A stretch of 64,000 bases of DNA from contig JAGBTO010000032.1 in NCBI GenBank assembly GCA_017631285.1, positions 1 to 64,000 on the forward strand, in the 5' to 3' direction. The translations under genes and the position numbers were made by a program. Numbering within the stretch: position 1 is the stretch's first letter; every line of letters starts with the position of its first letter. Positions 1 through 8,867 of this stretch are shown here, in pieces. Below the pieces are notes generated by a model. The model worked only from the letters and a program-made list of their open reading frames with translations, was not told where the DNA came from and did not search any database. The stretch is from Alistipes sp. (GTDB taxonomy: Bacteria; Bacteroidota; Bacteroidia; Bacteroidales; Rikenellaceae).

Positions 1-828
1 GATGGTTCGTCAGATGGTTCGTGGGTGGAGGTTGAACGATTAAAAGAGCAGTATGCAACAATCAAAGGTATACGTTTCGCTCGCAACTATGGCAAGTCGG
101 CAGCACTTTATTGCGGATTCAAGGAGGCTGAGGGCGAGGTGGTCATCACTATGGATGCCGATTTGCAAGACTCTCCCAATGAGATTCCAGAGCTCTATCG
201 CATGATTATAGAGGAGGGTTACGATCTTGTTTCAGGTTGGAAGAAAAAACGTTTTGACCCTGCAGGCAAACGTCTGCCAAGCAAATTCTTCAACTGGACG
301 GCACGCATAGTATCTGGCATCAAGCTACACGATTTTAACTGCGGACTGAAGGCATACCGCCGTCGTGTAGTAAAGTCTATTGAAGTTTATGGTGAGATGC
401 ACCGCTATATTCCTATTTTAGCAAAACATGCCGGGTTCAAGCGTATCGGGGAAAAGGTCGTGCAACATCAGGAGCGCAAGTATGGAGTATCCAAGTTTGG
501 TATGGAACGTATGGTCAAGGGGTATCTTGATTTGATTACGGTATCATTCATGTCGCACTTTGGTCGCTCACCTATGTATTTCTTTGGCAGCCTTGGAACG
601 ATTATGTTTTTGCTCGGAGGTGGCACTACAGTATGGGTTATTGCGGATAAGTTGTATAAGCAATGGAATATGTTACCCTTGCGTCCCATTACCGAACAGC
701 CTCTATTCTTTGTAGCCATTCTGGCTATTATCCTCGGAGCACAGCTATTTTTGGCAGGTTTCCTTGGCGAATTAATAAATCGCAATGCTCCTGAAAGAAA
801 TAATTATATGATAGACAAGCATATCTAA
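1..828 (+). CDS. Glycosyltransferase family 2, DPM1/GtrB-like (5' partial)
   Basis: This membrane-anchored GT2 enzyme probably transfers a sugar from a nucleotide sugar to a polyprenyl phosphate or a surface glycan at the inner membrane. Reading frame 1 is open from the first base and encodes DGSSDGSW, the conserved nucleotide-binding motif of GT2 enzymes, so the gene begins before the window; the GTG at 25 is not the true start. The metal-binding DAD-type motif is visible in TMDADLQDSP. Two hydrophobic segments near the C-terminus (about residues 190-210 and 230-255 of the visible part) match the two-helix tail of DPM1/GtrB-like enzymes. The substrate cannot be read from the sequence. A strong bidirectional terminator follows. 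Confidence 0.9.
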   Translation, partial: DGSSDGSWVEVERLKEQYATIKGIRFARNYGKSAALYCGFKEAEGEVVITMDADLQDSPNEIPELYRMIIEEGYDLVSGWKKKRFDPAGKRLPSKFFNWTARIVSGIKLHDFNCGLKAYRRRVVKSIEVYGEMHRYIPILAKHAGFKRIGEKVVQHQERKYGVSKFGMERMVKGYLDLITVSFMSHFGRSPMYFFGSLGTIMFLLGGGTTVWVIADKLYKQWNMLPLRPITEQPLFFVAILAIILGAQLFLAGFLGELINRNAPERNNYMIDKHI

Positions 829-854
829 CTATCTTGACATGTGAATGTATAAGA

Positions 855-894
855 TAATAAGTCCCAATCTAACATGTTAGATTGGGACTTATTA
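855..894. terminator. Perfect 40-bp palindrome, bidirectional terminator
   Basis: The stretch is a perfect inverted repeat with arms of 20 nt and an A/T-rich outer end, lying between the convergent glycosyltransferase gene (+) and fabD (-). The centre is ATGTTAG/CTAACAT-like with no unpaired bases in the DNA. The outer AATAAG/CTTATT parts give a U-rich 3' side on both strands, so it can stop transcription from either direction. Confidence 0.8.
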
Positions 895-936
895 AATACA
901 TATCTTGTGTACTATCAAAAGCCGCTTAATATCACG

Positions 937-1818
937 CTACATTGTTGCTTTTGACTCTACTACAACATCGGCACTAACCTTATTAATTAGCCCCTTCAAA
1001 ACCATACCGGGGCCCAATTCGGTAATTTCCGATACTCCATCTGCCAACATATTACGGGAAATCTGAGTCCAACGAACAGGCGCTGTAAGTTGAGCTATAA
1101 TATTTTGTTTGATTATTTCCGGATCAGTTTGCGGCTTGGCATCTACATTCTGATAGATAGGACATACAGGAGCACTAAACTCTACTTCTGATATAGCCTG
1201 CTCCAACTCCTGGCGCGCAGCCTCCATCAAAGGTGAGTGAAAAGCGCCTCCCACAGGCAAACGAAGAGCACGTCTTGCACCGACCTCCTTGAGCTTTACA
1301 CACGCAGCATCAATGGCCTGATCAGCACCCGAAATCACCAACTGACCTGGACAATTATAATTTGCAGCTATAACCACTCCATCAATCTCGGCACATACCG
1401 ACTCTACAACGCTATCCTCTAATCCCAAAATCGCAGCCATACCTCCTGGCTGACTTTCGCAACATCGCTGCATAGCCATAGCTCGCTTCGACACCAACCG
1501 AAGACCATCCTCAAATGAGAGGACTCCAGCAACTACCAATGCCGAGAATTCGCCCAATGAGTGACCTGCAACGGCATCAGGCTTAGCACCCAATATCTTT
1601 GCCAAAATCACCGAATGAAGGAATACAGCAGGTTGTGTAACCTTAGTCTGCTTGAGATCCTCTGCCGAACCCTCAAACATAATATCAGTTATACGGAAGC
1701 CAAGGATATCATTTGCCTGTTCAAAAAGAGCTTTTGCCTCTTCATTATTCTCATATAAATCCTTTCCCATACCAGGGTATTGCGCACCTTGTCCAGGAAA
1801 AACATAAGCATGTTTCAT
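937..1818 (-). CDS. fabD: Malonyl-CoA:ACP transacylase
   Basis: This cytoplasmic enzyme of fatty-acid synthesis moves malonyl from CoA to acyl carrier protein. The 293-residue length is normal for the family. The N-terminal FPGQGAQYPGM motif, the nucleophile elbow GHSLGE with Ser87, the conserved Gln in KQTKVTQPAVF and the catalytic-His motif GGAFHSPLM are all present. It starts at ATG 1818; a minus-strand promoter lies about 50 nt upstream. It is a single-gene unit here, convergent with the glycosyltransferase and divergent from the ROK regulator, not in a fab cluster. Confidence 0.97.
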   Translation of the reverse strand: MKHAYVFPGQGAQYPGMGKDLYENNEEAKALFEQANDILGFRITDIMFEGSAEDLKQTKVTQPAVFLHSVILAKILGAKPDAVAGHSLGEFSALVVAGVLSFEDGLRLVSKRAMAMQRCCESQPGGMAAILGLEDSVVESVCAEIDGVVIAANYNCPGQLVISGADQAIDAACVKLKEVGARRALRLPVGGAFHSPLMEAARQELEQAISEVEFSAPVCPIYQNVDAKPQTDPEIIKQNIIAQLTAPVRWTQISRNMLADGVSEITELGPGMVLKGLINKVSADVVVESKATM

Positions 1819-1868
1819 GATTACAAATGTTTATTGAACTCGCCATAAGTTCATAGTTAAATCAATGG

Positions 1869-1899
1869 CAAAGGTAAAATGTAAAGAGCAATTTTCCAA
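1869..1899 (-). promoter_or_regulatory. Promoter of fabD
   Basis: On the minus strand TACCTTTG (1876-1869) matches the Bacteroidetes -7 consensus TAnnTTTG. A TTG (1899-1897) lies 20 nt upstream, as expected for the -33 element. The predicted leader of fabD is about 45 nt. Confidence 0.7.
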
Positions 1900-2029
1900 A
1901 CAGTCGCCACCAACAGATGCTCATTGCAACCTCTATGTGGTAAATAATAGTAGTTTGGGGTGTATTTTTTTATAGTGGGGTAAAATATAGCGTAAAATTT
2001 AATAAATATTGTAAAATAATTAAAAAAGA

Positions 2030-2061
2030 TTGGGTTTTTCGTGTAAAAGTAACTATATTTG
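2030..2061 (+). promoter_or_regulatory. Promoter of the ROK regulator gene
   Basis: TATATTTG at 2054-2061 matches the -7 consensus TAnnTTTG, with TTG at 2030-2032 and a 21-nt spacer. The predicted transcript starts about 28 nt before the ATG at 2096. The surrounding 1950-2050 stretch is very A/T-rich. Confidence 0.7.
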
Positions 2062-2095
2062 CGTAACACATAATAATAATACTCAAAAATAAACT

Positions 2096-3325
2096 ATGTC
2101 ATCGTTAGCAGAATTTTTCAACATTGAGCCCAATAAGCAACTTAAGGGTATTACGCACAAGAACAACATTATCAAGCGTAACATTATAGCTTACATGGCA
2201 GTAAATGGGGAGTGTACTCTATCTGAACTGACCAAGGAGCTACATATAAGCGTTCCGACCATTACGAAGTTGGTACAAGAACTCATCGAAGATAACATTG
2301 TAAACGATTTGGGTAAGGTTGAAACTCCAGGAGGCCGTCGCCCTAATGTTTTCGGATTGGCTAATTCAGCAATCTATTTTGCGGGTGTGAACGTTGCTCG
2401 TGACAACATGACTTTCGTAATCACAGACTTGCAGAATAATATTATAAAAGAGGTTATTGATTCTTCGTTTGAGTTGCAAAATCGACCTCAGTGCTTGGAA
2501 AAGATTTGCTCAAACATTGAAAACTTCATTAATGATTGCGGTATCGACCGTGGTAAGATCTTGGGATTGGGAGTCTCTATCGTAGGACGTGTAAATCCTG
2601 AAACTGGCCGCAGTTACGCATACTTCACATCAGAGGAGGAGTCGTTAAGCAATATAATCCAGGATAGGGTAAAGATAAGTGTCTTGCTTGAGAATGACAC
2701 ACGTGCACGATGCTATGCAGAGTATAATTGCAGTAAATCAAAGGTTGATAGAGATGTAATCTACCTACATTTGGGTCGAGGTGTAGCTATCGGTATTGTG
2801 ATAGATGGCAAACTCTATTACGGAAAGAATGGCTTTGCTGGAGAGTTTGGTCATATTCCATTCTTTGATAATGAAACAATTTGTGCCTGTGGTAAGAAGG
2901 GTTGTTTAGAGACCGAGGTGTCGGGTATCGCTATTGAGGAGAAGATTGTCAAACTTATTAAGAGTGGCGTAAACACTATTCTTCGCGACAAGTATGACAG
3001 AGGTGAACGTATTCACATCGATGACATTATCGCAGCAGCACAAAATGACGACAACCTTTCAATTGAACTTATCGAAGAAGTCGGTGAGAAATTGGGTAAA
3101 GCTGTTGCATTCCTAATTAACACTTTCAACCCCGAAACCGTTATCGTGGGAGGTAATTTGGCAGCTGCGGGTGACTACATCATGCTACCGCTAAAGTCTT
3201 CTACAAACAAGTATTCGCTCAATCTTGTATATAAGGATACCAAGTTCCGCCAATCTAAGATGTCGGAGAATGCTAATGCATGGGGTGTAGCTATGCTTAT
3301 ACATAATAAGATTATTGGCTTGTAA
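2096..3325 (+). CDS. ROK family transcriptional regulator / sugar kinase-like protein
   Basis: This protein has the NagC/XylR architecture. Residues about 20-85 form a winged helix-turn-helix (LSELTKELHISVPTITKLVQEL), followed by a two-lobed ROK sugar-kinase fold. The sugar-binding END triad (LENDTRARCYAEY), the phosphate-binding GRGVAIGIVIDG loop, the (G)EFGH motif (FAGEFGHIPF) and the zinc-binding CACGKKGC motif are visible. It probably represses or activates sugar genes in response to a sugar or sugar phosphate; the ligand and target genes are not evident. It is followed 11 nt later by a GNAT gene and then a lipoprotein gene, so the three may be one transcript. Confidence 0.92.
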   Translation: MSSLAEFFNIEPNKQLKGITHKNNIIKRNIIAYMAVNGECTLSELTKELHISVPTITKLVQELIEDNIVNDLGKVETPGGRRPNVFGLANSAIYFAGVNVARDNMTFVITDLQNNIIKEVIDSSFELQNRPQCLEKICSNIENFINDCGIDRGKILGLGVSIVGRVNPETGRSYAYFTSEEESLSNIIQDRVKISVLLENDTRARCYAEYNCSKSKVDRDVIYLHLGRGVAIGIVIDGKLYYGKNGFAGEFGHIPFFDNETICACGKKGCLETEVSGIAIEEKIVKLIKSGVNTILRDKYDRGERIHIDDIIAAAQNDDNLSIELIEEVGEKLGKAVAFLINTFNPETVIVGGNLAAAGDYIMLPLKSSTNKYSLNLVYKDTKFRQSKMSENANAWGVAMLIHNKIIGL

Positions 3326-3336
3326 ACTTTTCCATT

Positions 3337-3852
3337 ATGAACATCGAGGGACATACATGCAGTTTGAGAGCTTTGGAGCCTCGTGACCTTGATGCGATGT
3401 ATGAGTGGGAGAATGATACAGATATATGGCGAGTAAGCGGAACTGTGGCTCCGTTTTCTCGCCATGTACTTTCCCGGTTGATTGAAGAGCAACAATTTGA
3501 CATCTATGCTACTCGCCAAATGCGTCTTGTTGTCGAGTCAAAGGATGGGGATACAGTTGGTGCAATTGACTTGTTTGAGTTCGACCCACAAAACATGCGT
3601 GCCGGAGTGGGAATTATCATCTCGCCAGAGTATCGCCATAAGGGTTATGCTTTGGATGCTTTAACTGTCCTTGAAGGATATGTGCGCAGTGTGTTACATA
3701 TGCGACAGTTGTGGTGTAGCGTGACCGAAGATAATAAGGCGAGTCTGCAACTATTCCTTCGAGCTGGTTACACCGAGTGCGGTAGGCGTAAGGAGTGGAT
3801 TGTAACATCTGATGGTGCGTTGGATGAGATCCTGTTTCAGAAGTTGTTATAA
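3337..3852 (+). CDS. GNAT family N-acetyltransferase
   Basis: This 171-residue protein is of the RimJ/RimL/SpeG type and uses acetyl-CoA to acetylate an amine. The acetyl-CoA-binding motif A is seen as RHKGYALDAL (about residues 91-110), followed by the family's typical NKASLQLFLRAGYTECGRRKEW ending, of which NKASLQLF and the GY...GRRKEW elements are the clearest. The N-terminus (LRALEPRDLDAMYEWEND) is typical of the Acetyltransf_3 subgroup. The substrate is unknown; spermidine and N-terminal amine acetylators share this look. The gene sits 11 nt after the ROK gene and 9 nt before a lipoprotein gene. Confidence 0.88.
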   Translation: MNIEGHTCSLRALEPRDLDAMYEWENDTDIWRVSGTVAPFSRHVLSRLIEEQQFDIYATRQMRLVVESKDGDTVGAIDLFEFDPQNMRAGVGIIISPEYRHKGYALDALTVLEGYVRSVLHMRQLWCSVTEDNKASLQLFLRAGYTECGRRKEWIVTSDGALDEILFQKLL

Positions 3853-3861
3853 TTCGATACT

Positions 3862-4353
3862 ATGAAGCGTACTATATTGTTGCTGCTCTTTGCTGCGGCA
3901 TTGGCTACGTCGTGTGACCCCGAATGGGCATTAGATCCCCAAAACCAAGGGCGTGCATATATTATTAATAGGAGTGAAGCAGACATTACGTTCAGGGCTT
4001 ACTCTTTCACTGAAAGGCTACATTGTCAATACACCATATCGTCGGGAGATACGGTTCAAGTATCGGGAACTGCTTGGGACGAGAGGTCGAATAATTGGAA
4101 TAAAATGGTTAAGGCTGGCTGGGACCCATTTTTAGCCACCGTTGCCCTGAGGCATTATTCAAGTATAACCGAAGATTTTGAAGTCTATCACCAACGAATC
4201 TCGATTATTACATCGCCGACCGATAGCCTTTCGTGGGCATTTGATATAGATAATATTGAGGAAGAGTCAATCTTCGATGAGTCGAATTGGATAAAGGAGG
4301 AGTCGGGTGACGGCTATCACAATTTCTACTCGTGGTATTATATTTTCGAATAA
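3862..4353 (+). CDS. Small lipoprotein, unknown function
   Basis: I do not recognise the family of this 163-residue protein. It has a lipoprotein signal peptide: positive start, hydrophobic core and lipobox LATSC with Cys18. The mature part is rich in Tyr, Trp and acidic residues with alternating strand-like segments, and it could be a small beta-sandwich. It lies 9 nt after the GNAT gene and ends just before a bidirectional terminator, so it is the last gene of the ROK-GNAT-lipoprotein unit. Asp and Glu follow the lipid Cys closely, which may favour surface export. Confidence 0.75.
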   Translation: MKRTILLLLFAAALATSCDPEWALDPQNQGRAYIINRSEADITFRAYSFTERLHCQYTISSGDTVQVSGTAWDERSNNWNKMVKAGWDPFLATVALRHYSSITEDFEVYHQRISIITSPTDSLSWAFDIDNIEEESIFDESNWIKEESGDGYHNFYSWYYIFE

Positions 4354-4378
4354 TTGCAATCCAAACTCGATTGACTTC

Positions 4379-4425
4379 AAATAATAATGGTGCCAAAAGC
4401 AACTGCTTTGGCACCATTATTATTT
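4379..4425. terminator. Bidirectional terminator between convergent genes
   Basis: Arms reading AAATAATAATGGTGCCAAA and its complement flank a short loop containing AGCAACTGC. A/T-rich outer arms supply a T-tract on both strands. It separates the lipoprotein gene (+) from the small outer-membrane protein gene (-). Confidence 0.85.
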
Positions 4426-4437
4426 ATTTTGAAGTGT

Positions 4438-4902
4438 TTAGAAGTGAACTACACAACTCAAACCAGCACTACCGAAACCACTGCCCCAGCTGTTATTCAA
4501 TAAGAATATTGTAGGACGATAGTCAATTGCCAGCGTAACAGGAGCGTCACAGAAATGGATACCAAAAGCAACATTACCTGCAACTCCGATATTAAAATCA
4601 CTTACATTCTCAGTCTTGACGATACCCACAGCACCACCAACACCGGCCTGCAAGAACCAATTTCCCGCATCTGGAGTCCAATCTGCCCAATTGCAAACCT
4701 CCCAGTCATAAATACATGTACCAAAAAGGCTGCCGTTGAAATCAAACAAACCAACATTTGTCTTAAGTACATTACCTGAGCCAAAAGTGTGATCGTACTG
4801 CAACTCAGCACCGCTACCTATACGAAGTCCCAATGCATTGTTCTGTGCGAAAGTTGTTACTGCGAACAAACAGAAAATAGCTGCTAAAATAAGTTTCTTC
4901 AT
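4438..4902 (-). CDS. Small outer-membrane beta-barrel-like protein
   Basis: This 154-residue protein has a Sec signal peptide (KKLILAAIFCLFAVTTFA then QNN) cleaved after Ala19 or so. The mature region is a run of amphipathic strands with Gly and aromatic residues (GLRIGSGAELQYDHTF, FLQAGVGGAVGIVK, VAFGIHF) and ends in VVHF, the C-terminal Phe typical of outer-membrane barrels. About eight strands fit the length. No enzymatic motif is seen, so it may be a structural or stress-related porin-like protein. It is transcribed alone from a clear promoter. Confidence 0.75.
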   Translation of the reverse strand: MKKLILAAIFCLFAVTTFAQNNALGLRIGSGAELQYDHTFGSGNVLKTNVGLFDFNGSLFGTCIYDWEVCNWADWTPDAGNWFLQAGVGGAVGIVKTENVSDFNIGVAGNVAFGIHFCDAPVTLAIDYRPTIFLLNNSWGSGFGSAGLSCVVHF

Positions 4903-4939
4903 AGTTATAAGTATTAATTGTTAAAAATAATTCCTATAC

Positions 4940-4970
4940 CAAAAATAGATATTTATAGCGAATAAAACAA
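4940..4970 (-). promoter_or_regulatory. Promoter of the small outer-membrane protein gene
   Basis: On the minus strand TATTTTTG (4947-4940) fits TAnnTTTG and TTG (4970-4968) lies exactly 20 nt upstream. The gene starts at 4902, giving a leader of about 30 nt. Confidence 0.75.
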
Positions 4971-5031
4971 GTAAATTTCAACAAATATTGAATTTTTATC
5001 CACAAAATCGTATTTTATCACAAATCACCTA

Positions 5032-5379
5032 CTACCTATAAACTATTTTTGCACCCATATTGGGATACTCATTGTAGAATCGCTCAATATATACTTTTTC
5101 ATCATCGGTACAACCGACCAAAAGCTTTAGTTCTGAATCACACTTGTCTAAATCGACAGTACATATTATTGCATCCAATCGCTGTTCTTTATCGCTACCA
5201 AGCCAAACATCAACACCCTCACCATCGGTTGATGTCGTACCCTCCAGATAACCATAATCCAATGCATATATTATGTCGGGAAAACGCGGGTGTGAGGAAC
5301 CTTTGGGACGATCGATAACAATTTTTGAACGTTCCAACAAAGCGTCAAGCCGTTGCCAAAATATATAATCCCTATTCAT
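5032..5379 (-). CDS. Short family I inorganic pyrophosphatase-like protein
   Basis: At 115 residues this is shorter than the usual 170-180 residue family I pyrophosphatases. It keeps a recognisable core: IDRPKGSSHPRFPDIIYALDYGYLEG resembles the YP.NYGFIP region, and DGEGVDVWLG (Asp52, Glu54, Asp57) aligns with the metal-binding DGDPLDVLV. A later stretch (DKCDSELKLLVG) resembles the DxxxxDAK region, with Glu replacing the catalytic Asp and Lys kept. It may hydrolyse pyrophosphate or a related nucleotide product, or be non-catalytic. Its start overlaps the end of rmuC by 8 nt, so the two are translationally coupled. Note only the short pieces quoted here were used for the call. Confidence 0.75.
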   Translation of the reverse strand: MNRDYIFWQRLDALLERSKIVIDRPKGSSHPRFPDIIYALDYGYLEGTTSTDGEGVDVWLGSDKEQRLDAIICTVDLDKCDSELKLLVGCTDDEKVYIERFYNEYPNMGAKIVYR

Positions 5380-6745
5380 TGGCTAATAGTTTATCATCAT
5401 TTACTGCCTCAACCGAAGCTACATCTTCATTACTATTAATTTCACTCAACTCAACCAAGCGTGCTGATTGTTTTTTTGTCGTAGGCAATCCCAGCTTGCG
5501 GAGCTTCTCTCCAACGCGAATAATGTTATTATTACCCTCGTGAAGACGCTTATAGGCCTCCTTGTATTTTGTCTGCGCTTGTTCCAGGCTAGAACCCACA
5601 CTCTCAAGTGCCGATGTAAATGCCACAAGTTGTTCGTACAGTGCGACCCCGAATTTAATAATATTCTCCTGATTTTTGGTTTGATCGTCACGACGCCATA
5701 AATCATCCACAATCTTCAACAAGGCAAACAGATTTGTAGGAGATGAGATAATAACTTTTTTATCGTATGCATCACTCCAAATAGAGTGATCTTCCTTTAG
5801 TGCATCGAGGAATGCAGGCTCGTTAGGCACAAACATTATTACAAAATCGGGCGATTGTAATAGTTGCTGATAACGCTTTGAACTAAGCTCTTTAACATGC
5901 TGACGCACCGAAGCTATGTGAGCAGCCATGGCTGCTTTACTCTCCATATCACTTTGTGCCGAAACATAATTAACATAGGCCGTAAGTGACACCTTAGAGT
6001 CGATAATAATCTGCTTGTTATTTGGTAAATTTAAAACCACATCGGGACGCAGGTTATTTCCCGACTCATCTTTGATATTTAACTGCGTGTGATAATGCAC
6101 ACCACGAATAAGGTTAGAGCTATCGAGTATGGTCTCAAGTATAACCTCGCCCCAATCACCCTGAATCTTAGAATTTCCCTTTAAAGCATTGGTAAGATTT
6201 GTGGTTTCTGTTGTTATCTGCTGATTGAGTTCCATCAATCTTTTAAGTTCATTCTTCAGAACACCACTTTGCTCGGTTTGCTGTGTGAAAATATTATCCA
6301 CACGACTACGAAATTCCTGAATATTATCTTTAAATGGCTTAAGAATCATATCCATAGACTCACGATTTTCATCCTTGAAGCGGCGACTTTGCTCAACCAA
6401 AACATCGCTTGCAAGATTACGAAACTGCTCCTTCAAAGCATTTTGCAACTCTTCCTGCGAACGCACCTTATCAGAGATAGAACGACGCTCAGCATCCAAT
6501 GCTGCTTCAGCCTTTACACGGGCCATCTGCTCATGTTCTCGCATGGTACGTTCCTGTTCTATAGTTTGGCGCATCGACAACTCTTGAGCTGTCAACTCGG
6601 CTTTCGTCTGTGTAACGAATTCATTTGCCATCGAAAGCTCTTTACTCAATATCTTATTTTGGTTGCGCTGCCCTATAAGAAGAATCAAAAGTACTATACT
6701 AATGACAACTAATACAGCTATTCCTATCGTATAATATACAATCAT
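5372..6745 (-). CDS. rmuC: DNA recombination protein RmuC
   Basis: RmuC limits recombination at inverted repeats and is predicted to be a membrane-tethered nuclease-fold protein. The 457-residue product has one N-terminal membrane helix (about residues 4-24), then a coiled coil rich in Glu, Lys and Gln (about 25-190), then the RmuC catalytic-like domain (about 200-390) with GDWGEVILETILDSS, LRPDVVLNLP and IIIDSKVSLTAY. The IIDSKVS motif is the family's PD-(D/E)XK-like core. It is first in a two-gene unit with the pyrophosphatase-like gene and is divergent from the alpha-galactosidase gene. Confidence 0.95.
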   Translation of the reverse strand: MIVYYTIGIAVLVVISIVLLILLIGQRNQNKILSKELSMANEFVTQTKAELTAQELSMRQTIEQERTMREHEQMARVKAEAALDAERRSISDKVRSQEELQNALKEQFRNLASDVLVEQSRRFKDENRESMDMILKPFKDNIQEFRSRVDNIFTQQTEQSGVLKNELKRLMELNQQITTETTNLTNALKGNSKIQGDWGEVILETILDSSNLIRGVHYHTQLNIKDESGNNLRPDVVLNLPNNKQIIIDSKVSLTAYVNYVSAQSDMESKAAMAAHIASVRQHVKELSSKRYQQLLQSPDFVIMFVPNEPAFLDALKEDHSIWSDAYDKKVIISSPTNLFALLKIVDDLWRRDDQTKNQENIIKFGVALYEQLVAFTSALESVGSSLEQAQTKYKEAYKRLHEGNNNIIRVGEKLRKLGLPTTKKQSARLVELSEINSNEDVASVEAVNDDKLLANE

Positions 6746-6763
6746 AACAATCTATTATTTTTA

Positions 6764-6771
6764 CAAAGATA
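6764..6771 (-). promoter_or_regulatory. -7 element of the rmuC promoter
   Basis: TATCTTTG on the minus strand (6771-6764) fits TAnnTTTG and lies about 20 nt upstream of the rmuC ATG, giving a very short leader. No good TTG is seen about 20 nt upstream, so only the -7 box is supported. Confidence 0.5.
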
Positions 6772-6792
6772 GCGAAAAATAGAATAAAATAC

Positions 6793-6800
6793 TAACTTTG
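6793..6800 (+). promoter_or_regulatory. -7 element of the alpha-galactosidase promoter
   Basis: TAACTTTG at 6793-6800 fits TAnnTTTG and stands 31 nt before the ATG at 6831. A -33 TTG is not obvious. The box is within 30 nt of the divergent rmuC -7 box, so the two promoters share their upstream DNA. Confidence 0.5.
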
Positions 6801-6830
6801 TATAATAATGTAATCTCAATAAACTAGGGT

Positions 6831-8867
6831 ATGAGTAAAAGATTATTAATCTTAGTAGCTATATTATTAAGTGTAGTGAATATCAATGCTCAAACAGCAC
6901 AACGTATTGAAGTTCCCTCCTCGGTAGAAAAGTGGATAACAACTACTTTTGCCCGAGGAAAGACCCCTCCATTCTCGTTTATATACGATGGCATACACTC
7001 TCAACAATTTATTCGCAGGTGGCAGCATTCTTTGCAGAAACAAGAATCTACGGAAGGCGTAATAGAGTATGTGGCTACATATCAGGATCGTGCCACAGGT
7101 TTGAAAGTAGATTGCCACGTCAAGGGTTTTCAGGAGTTTAGCGCAGTGGAATGGGTGTTGAACTTTACAAACACAGGTTCTGCCAATACTCCGCAAATTA
7201 CTAAGGTTAATGCATTGGACTACTCTGCTTTAACGACAAATATGGGGGACTTTAACGTATTGCACTCATTGGGCAGCAACCACGACAGGGCCGATTTCAG
7301 GCCACTGATGACAACCATCACCAACACACAGCCATTGAGTATGTCGCCTATGCACGGTCGATCGTCAGATACTTCAGCATTCCCTTTCTTCAATGTAATC
7401 ACACCTGACAACAATGGTGTCTTGGTAGCTATAGGTTGGACAGGAACATGGTTCGCCGACGTGTCTGCCCCCAAGATAAAGTGTGTTAATATCTCAGCGG
7501 GAATGAAACGTATGGATTTGCATCTCTACCCTGGTGAGGCTATCCGTACGCCTCTTGTCTCGATGTTATTCTGGCAAGGAGAGGATTTTATGACCGGAAA
7601 CAACATGTTTCGCCGCTTTATTCTTGCACATCATACTCGCCGCCCAACTGATGAGTTGGGAAGCTATTCTCCAATCAATGGAGGTTTGGATTGGGGTGAT
7701 CCTGCACCCTGTAATGAGTATGGTTGTTTGACCGAGGAGTTTGCCGTTGGTCTTATCAAACGCTATAAAATGTTTGGCTTGAAGCCTGAGTCGATATGGC
7801 TCGATGCGGGTTGGTATGAGGGTGCAGGAGGCCCTAACGGCTCGTGGTGGAACAGCGTAGGTAGCTGGTACGCTGATAAGGAGCGTTTCCCACGAGGATT
7901 AAAGCCTTTGAGCGATGCAGCACACTCAATTGGAGCTAGATTATTGGTTTGGTTTGAGCCTGAAAGAGTTTTCGATGGTTCTCGTCTGGCAAAGGAGCAT
8001 CCTGAGTGGTTGCTGAAGGTGGGTCCTGGAAACAATCTTCTTGATTTAGGTAACAAGGAGGCCCTGGAGTGGGTATGCAAGCATATTGGCGACTTTATTG
8101 AGGAAAATGGCATTGATACCTATCGTCAAGATTTCAATATGCCAATCGATCCATATTGGTTGACGTTTGATGAGCCTGGTCGCATTGGCATGAAAGAGAT
8201 TCGTCACATCGAGGGTCTATATGCTTTCTGGGATTATCTAATTGAGCGCTTTCCCAATATTATGATTGATAACTGCGCTTCAGGAGGTCGCCGTATTGAC
8301 CTTGAGACAACAAGCCGTAGCATACCATTATGGAGAACAGATTATAACTATGGTGAAGTGAATGGTTATCAGTGCCACACTTATGGACTCAATTTCTTCC
8401 TGCCACTGCATGGCACGGGAACTTATGGCACAGGGTCTTATTCGCTGCGTTCGAGCATGAGCTCAGCAACGGGTCTAAACTGGGAGTCAACTACTCAGCG
8501 TGTAACAATTGCAGAAATGCAGCATGCTCTCAAAGAGATTATGTCGTTACGTCCATATTACTTGGAAGATTACTATCCACTCACAGGCTTACAGGATCAT
8601 ACCCCCGATACTGTTTGGTTGGCATATCAACTCAACCGTCCATCTGACGATACAGGTATCGTGATGGCATTCCGCCGCAAGGATAATCAGCAACCAGAAA
8701 TTGAGGTAAAGTTGCGTGGCTTACTCCCCGATGCAACTTACGAGGTGACAAATGTTGATTCGGGCGAAGTTGTTACAATCGTGGGCGCCGAACTGATGCA
8801 ATCGCTGAAACTCAAGTTGGATAAGCCTTACTCTTCATTGTTATTAAAATACACTAAATGTAAATAG
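6831..8867 (+). CDS. Secreted alpha-galactosidase, GH36-type
   Basis: This enzyme should release terminal alpha-linked galactose from raffinose-type oligosaccharides or galactomannan in the periplasm. A signal peptide ends at INA-Q (cleavage after Ala20). After an N-terminal beta-sandwich (about 25-280) comes the TIM barrel with WLDAGWYEG, LLVWFEPERV, the nucleophile motif YRQDFN (Asp434) and the acid/base motif CASGGRRID (Asp490). The 56-residue spacing between the two Asp is right for clan GH-D. A C-terminal beta-sandwich closes the protein. No SusC/SusD pair or other glycosidase is adjacent, so it is not part of a visible polysaccharide-utilisation locus. Confidence 0.93.
   Translation: MSKRLLILVAILLSVVNINAQTAQRIEVPSSVEKWITTTFARGKTPPFSFIYDGIHSQQFIRRWQHSLQKQESTEGVIEYVATYQDRATGLKVDCHVKGFQEFSAVEWVLNFTNTGSANTPQITKVNALDYSALTTNMGDFNVLHSLGSNHDRADFRPLMTTITNTQPLSMSPMHGRSSDTSAFPFFNVITPDNNGVLVAIGWTGTWFADVSAPKIKCVNISAGMKRMDLHLYPGEAIRTPLVSMLFWQGEDFMTGNNMFRRFILAHHTRRPTDELGSYSPINGGLDWGDPAPCNEYGCLTEEFAVGLIKRYKMFGLKPESIWLDAGWYEGAGGPNGSWWNSVGSWYADKERFPRGLKPLSDAAHSIGARLLVWFEPERVFDGSRLAKEHPEWLLKVGPGNNLLDLGNKEALEWVCKHIGDFIEENGIDTYRQDFNMPIDPYWLTFDEPGRIGMKEIRHIEGLYAFWDYLIERFPNIMIDNCASGGRRIDLETTSRSIPLWRTDYNYGEVNGYQCHTYGLNFFLPLHGTGTYGTGSYSLRSSMSSATGLNWESTTQRVTIAEMQHALKEIMSLRPYYLEDYYPLTGLQDHTPDTVWLAYQLNRPSDDTGIVMAFRRKDNQQPEIEVKLRGLLPDATYEVTNVDSGEVVTIVGAELMQSLKLKLDKPYSSLLLKYTKCK

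Noticed and set aside
25..27. GTG as the start of the first glycosyltransferase frame
   Set aside because: The upstream codons in the same frame encode the conserved DGSSDGSW motif, so the gene is cut by the window edge and the GTG is internal.
6269..6712. 147-residue plus-strand frame inside rmuC
   Set aside because: It is a shadow of the rmuC coiled-coil region; no promoter or family motif.
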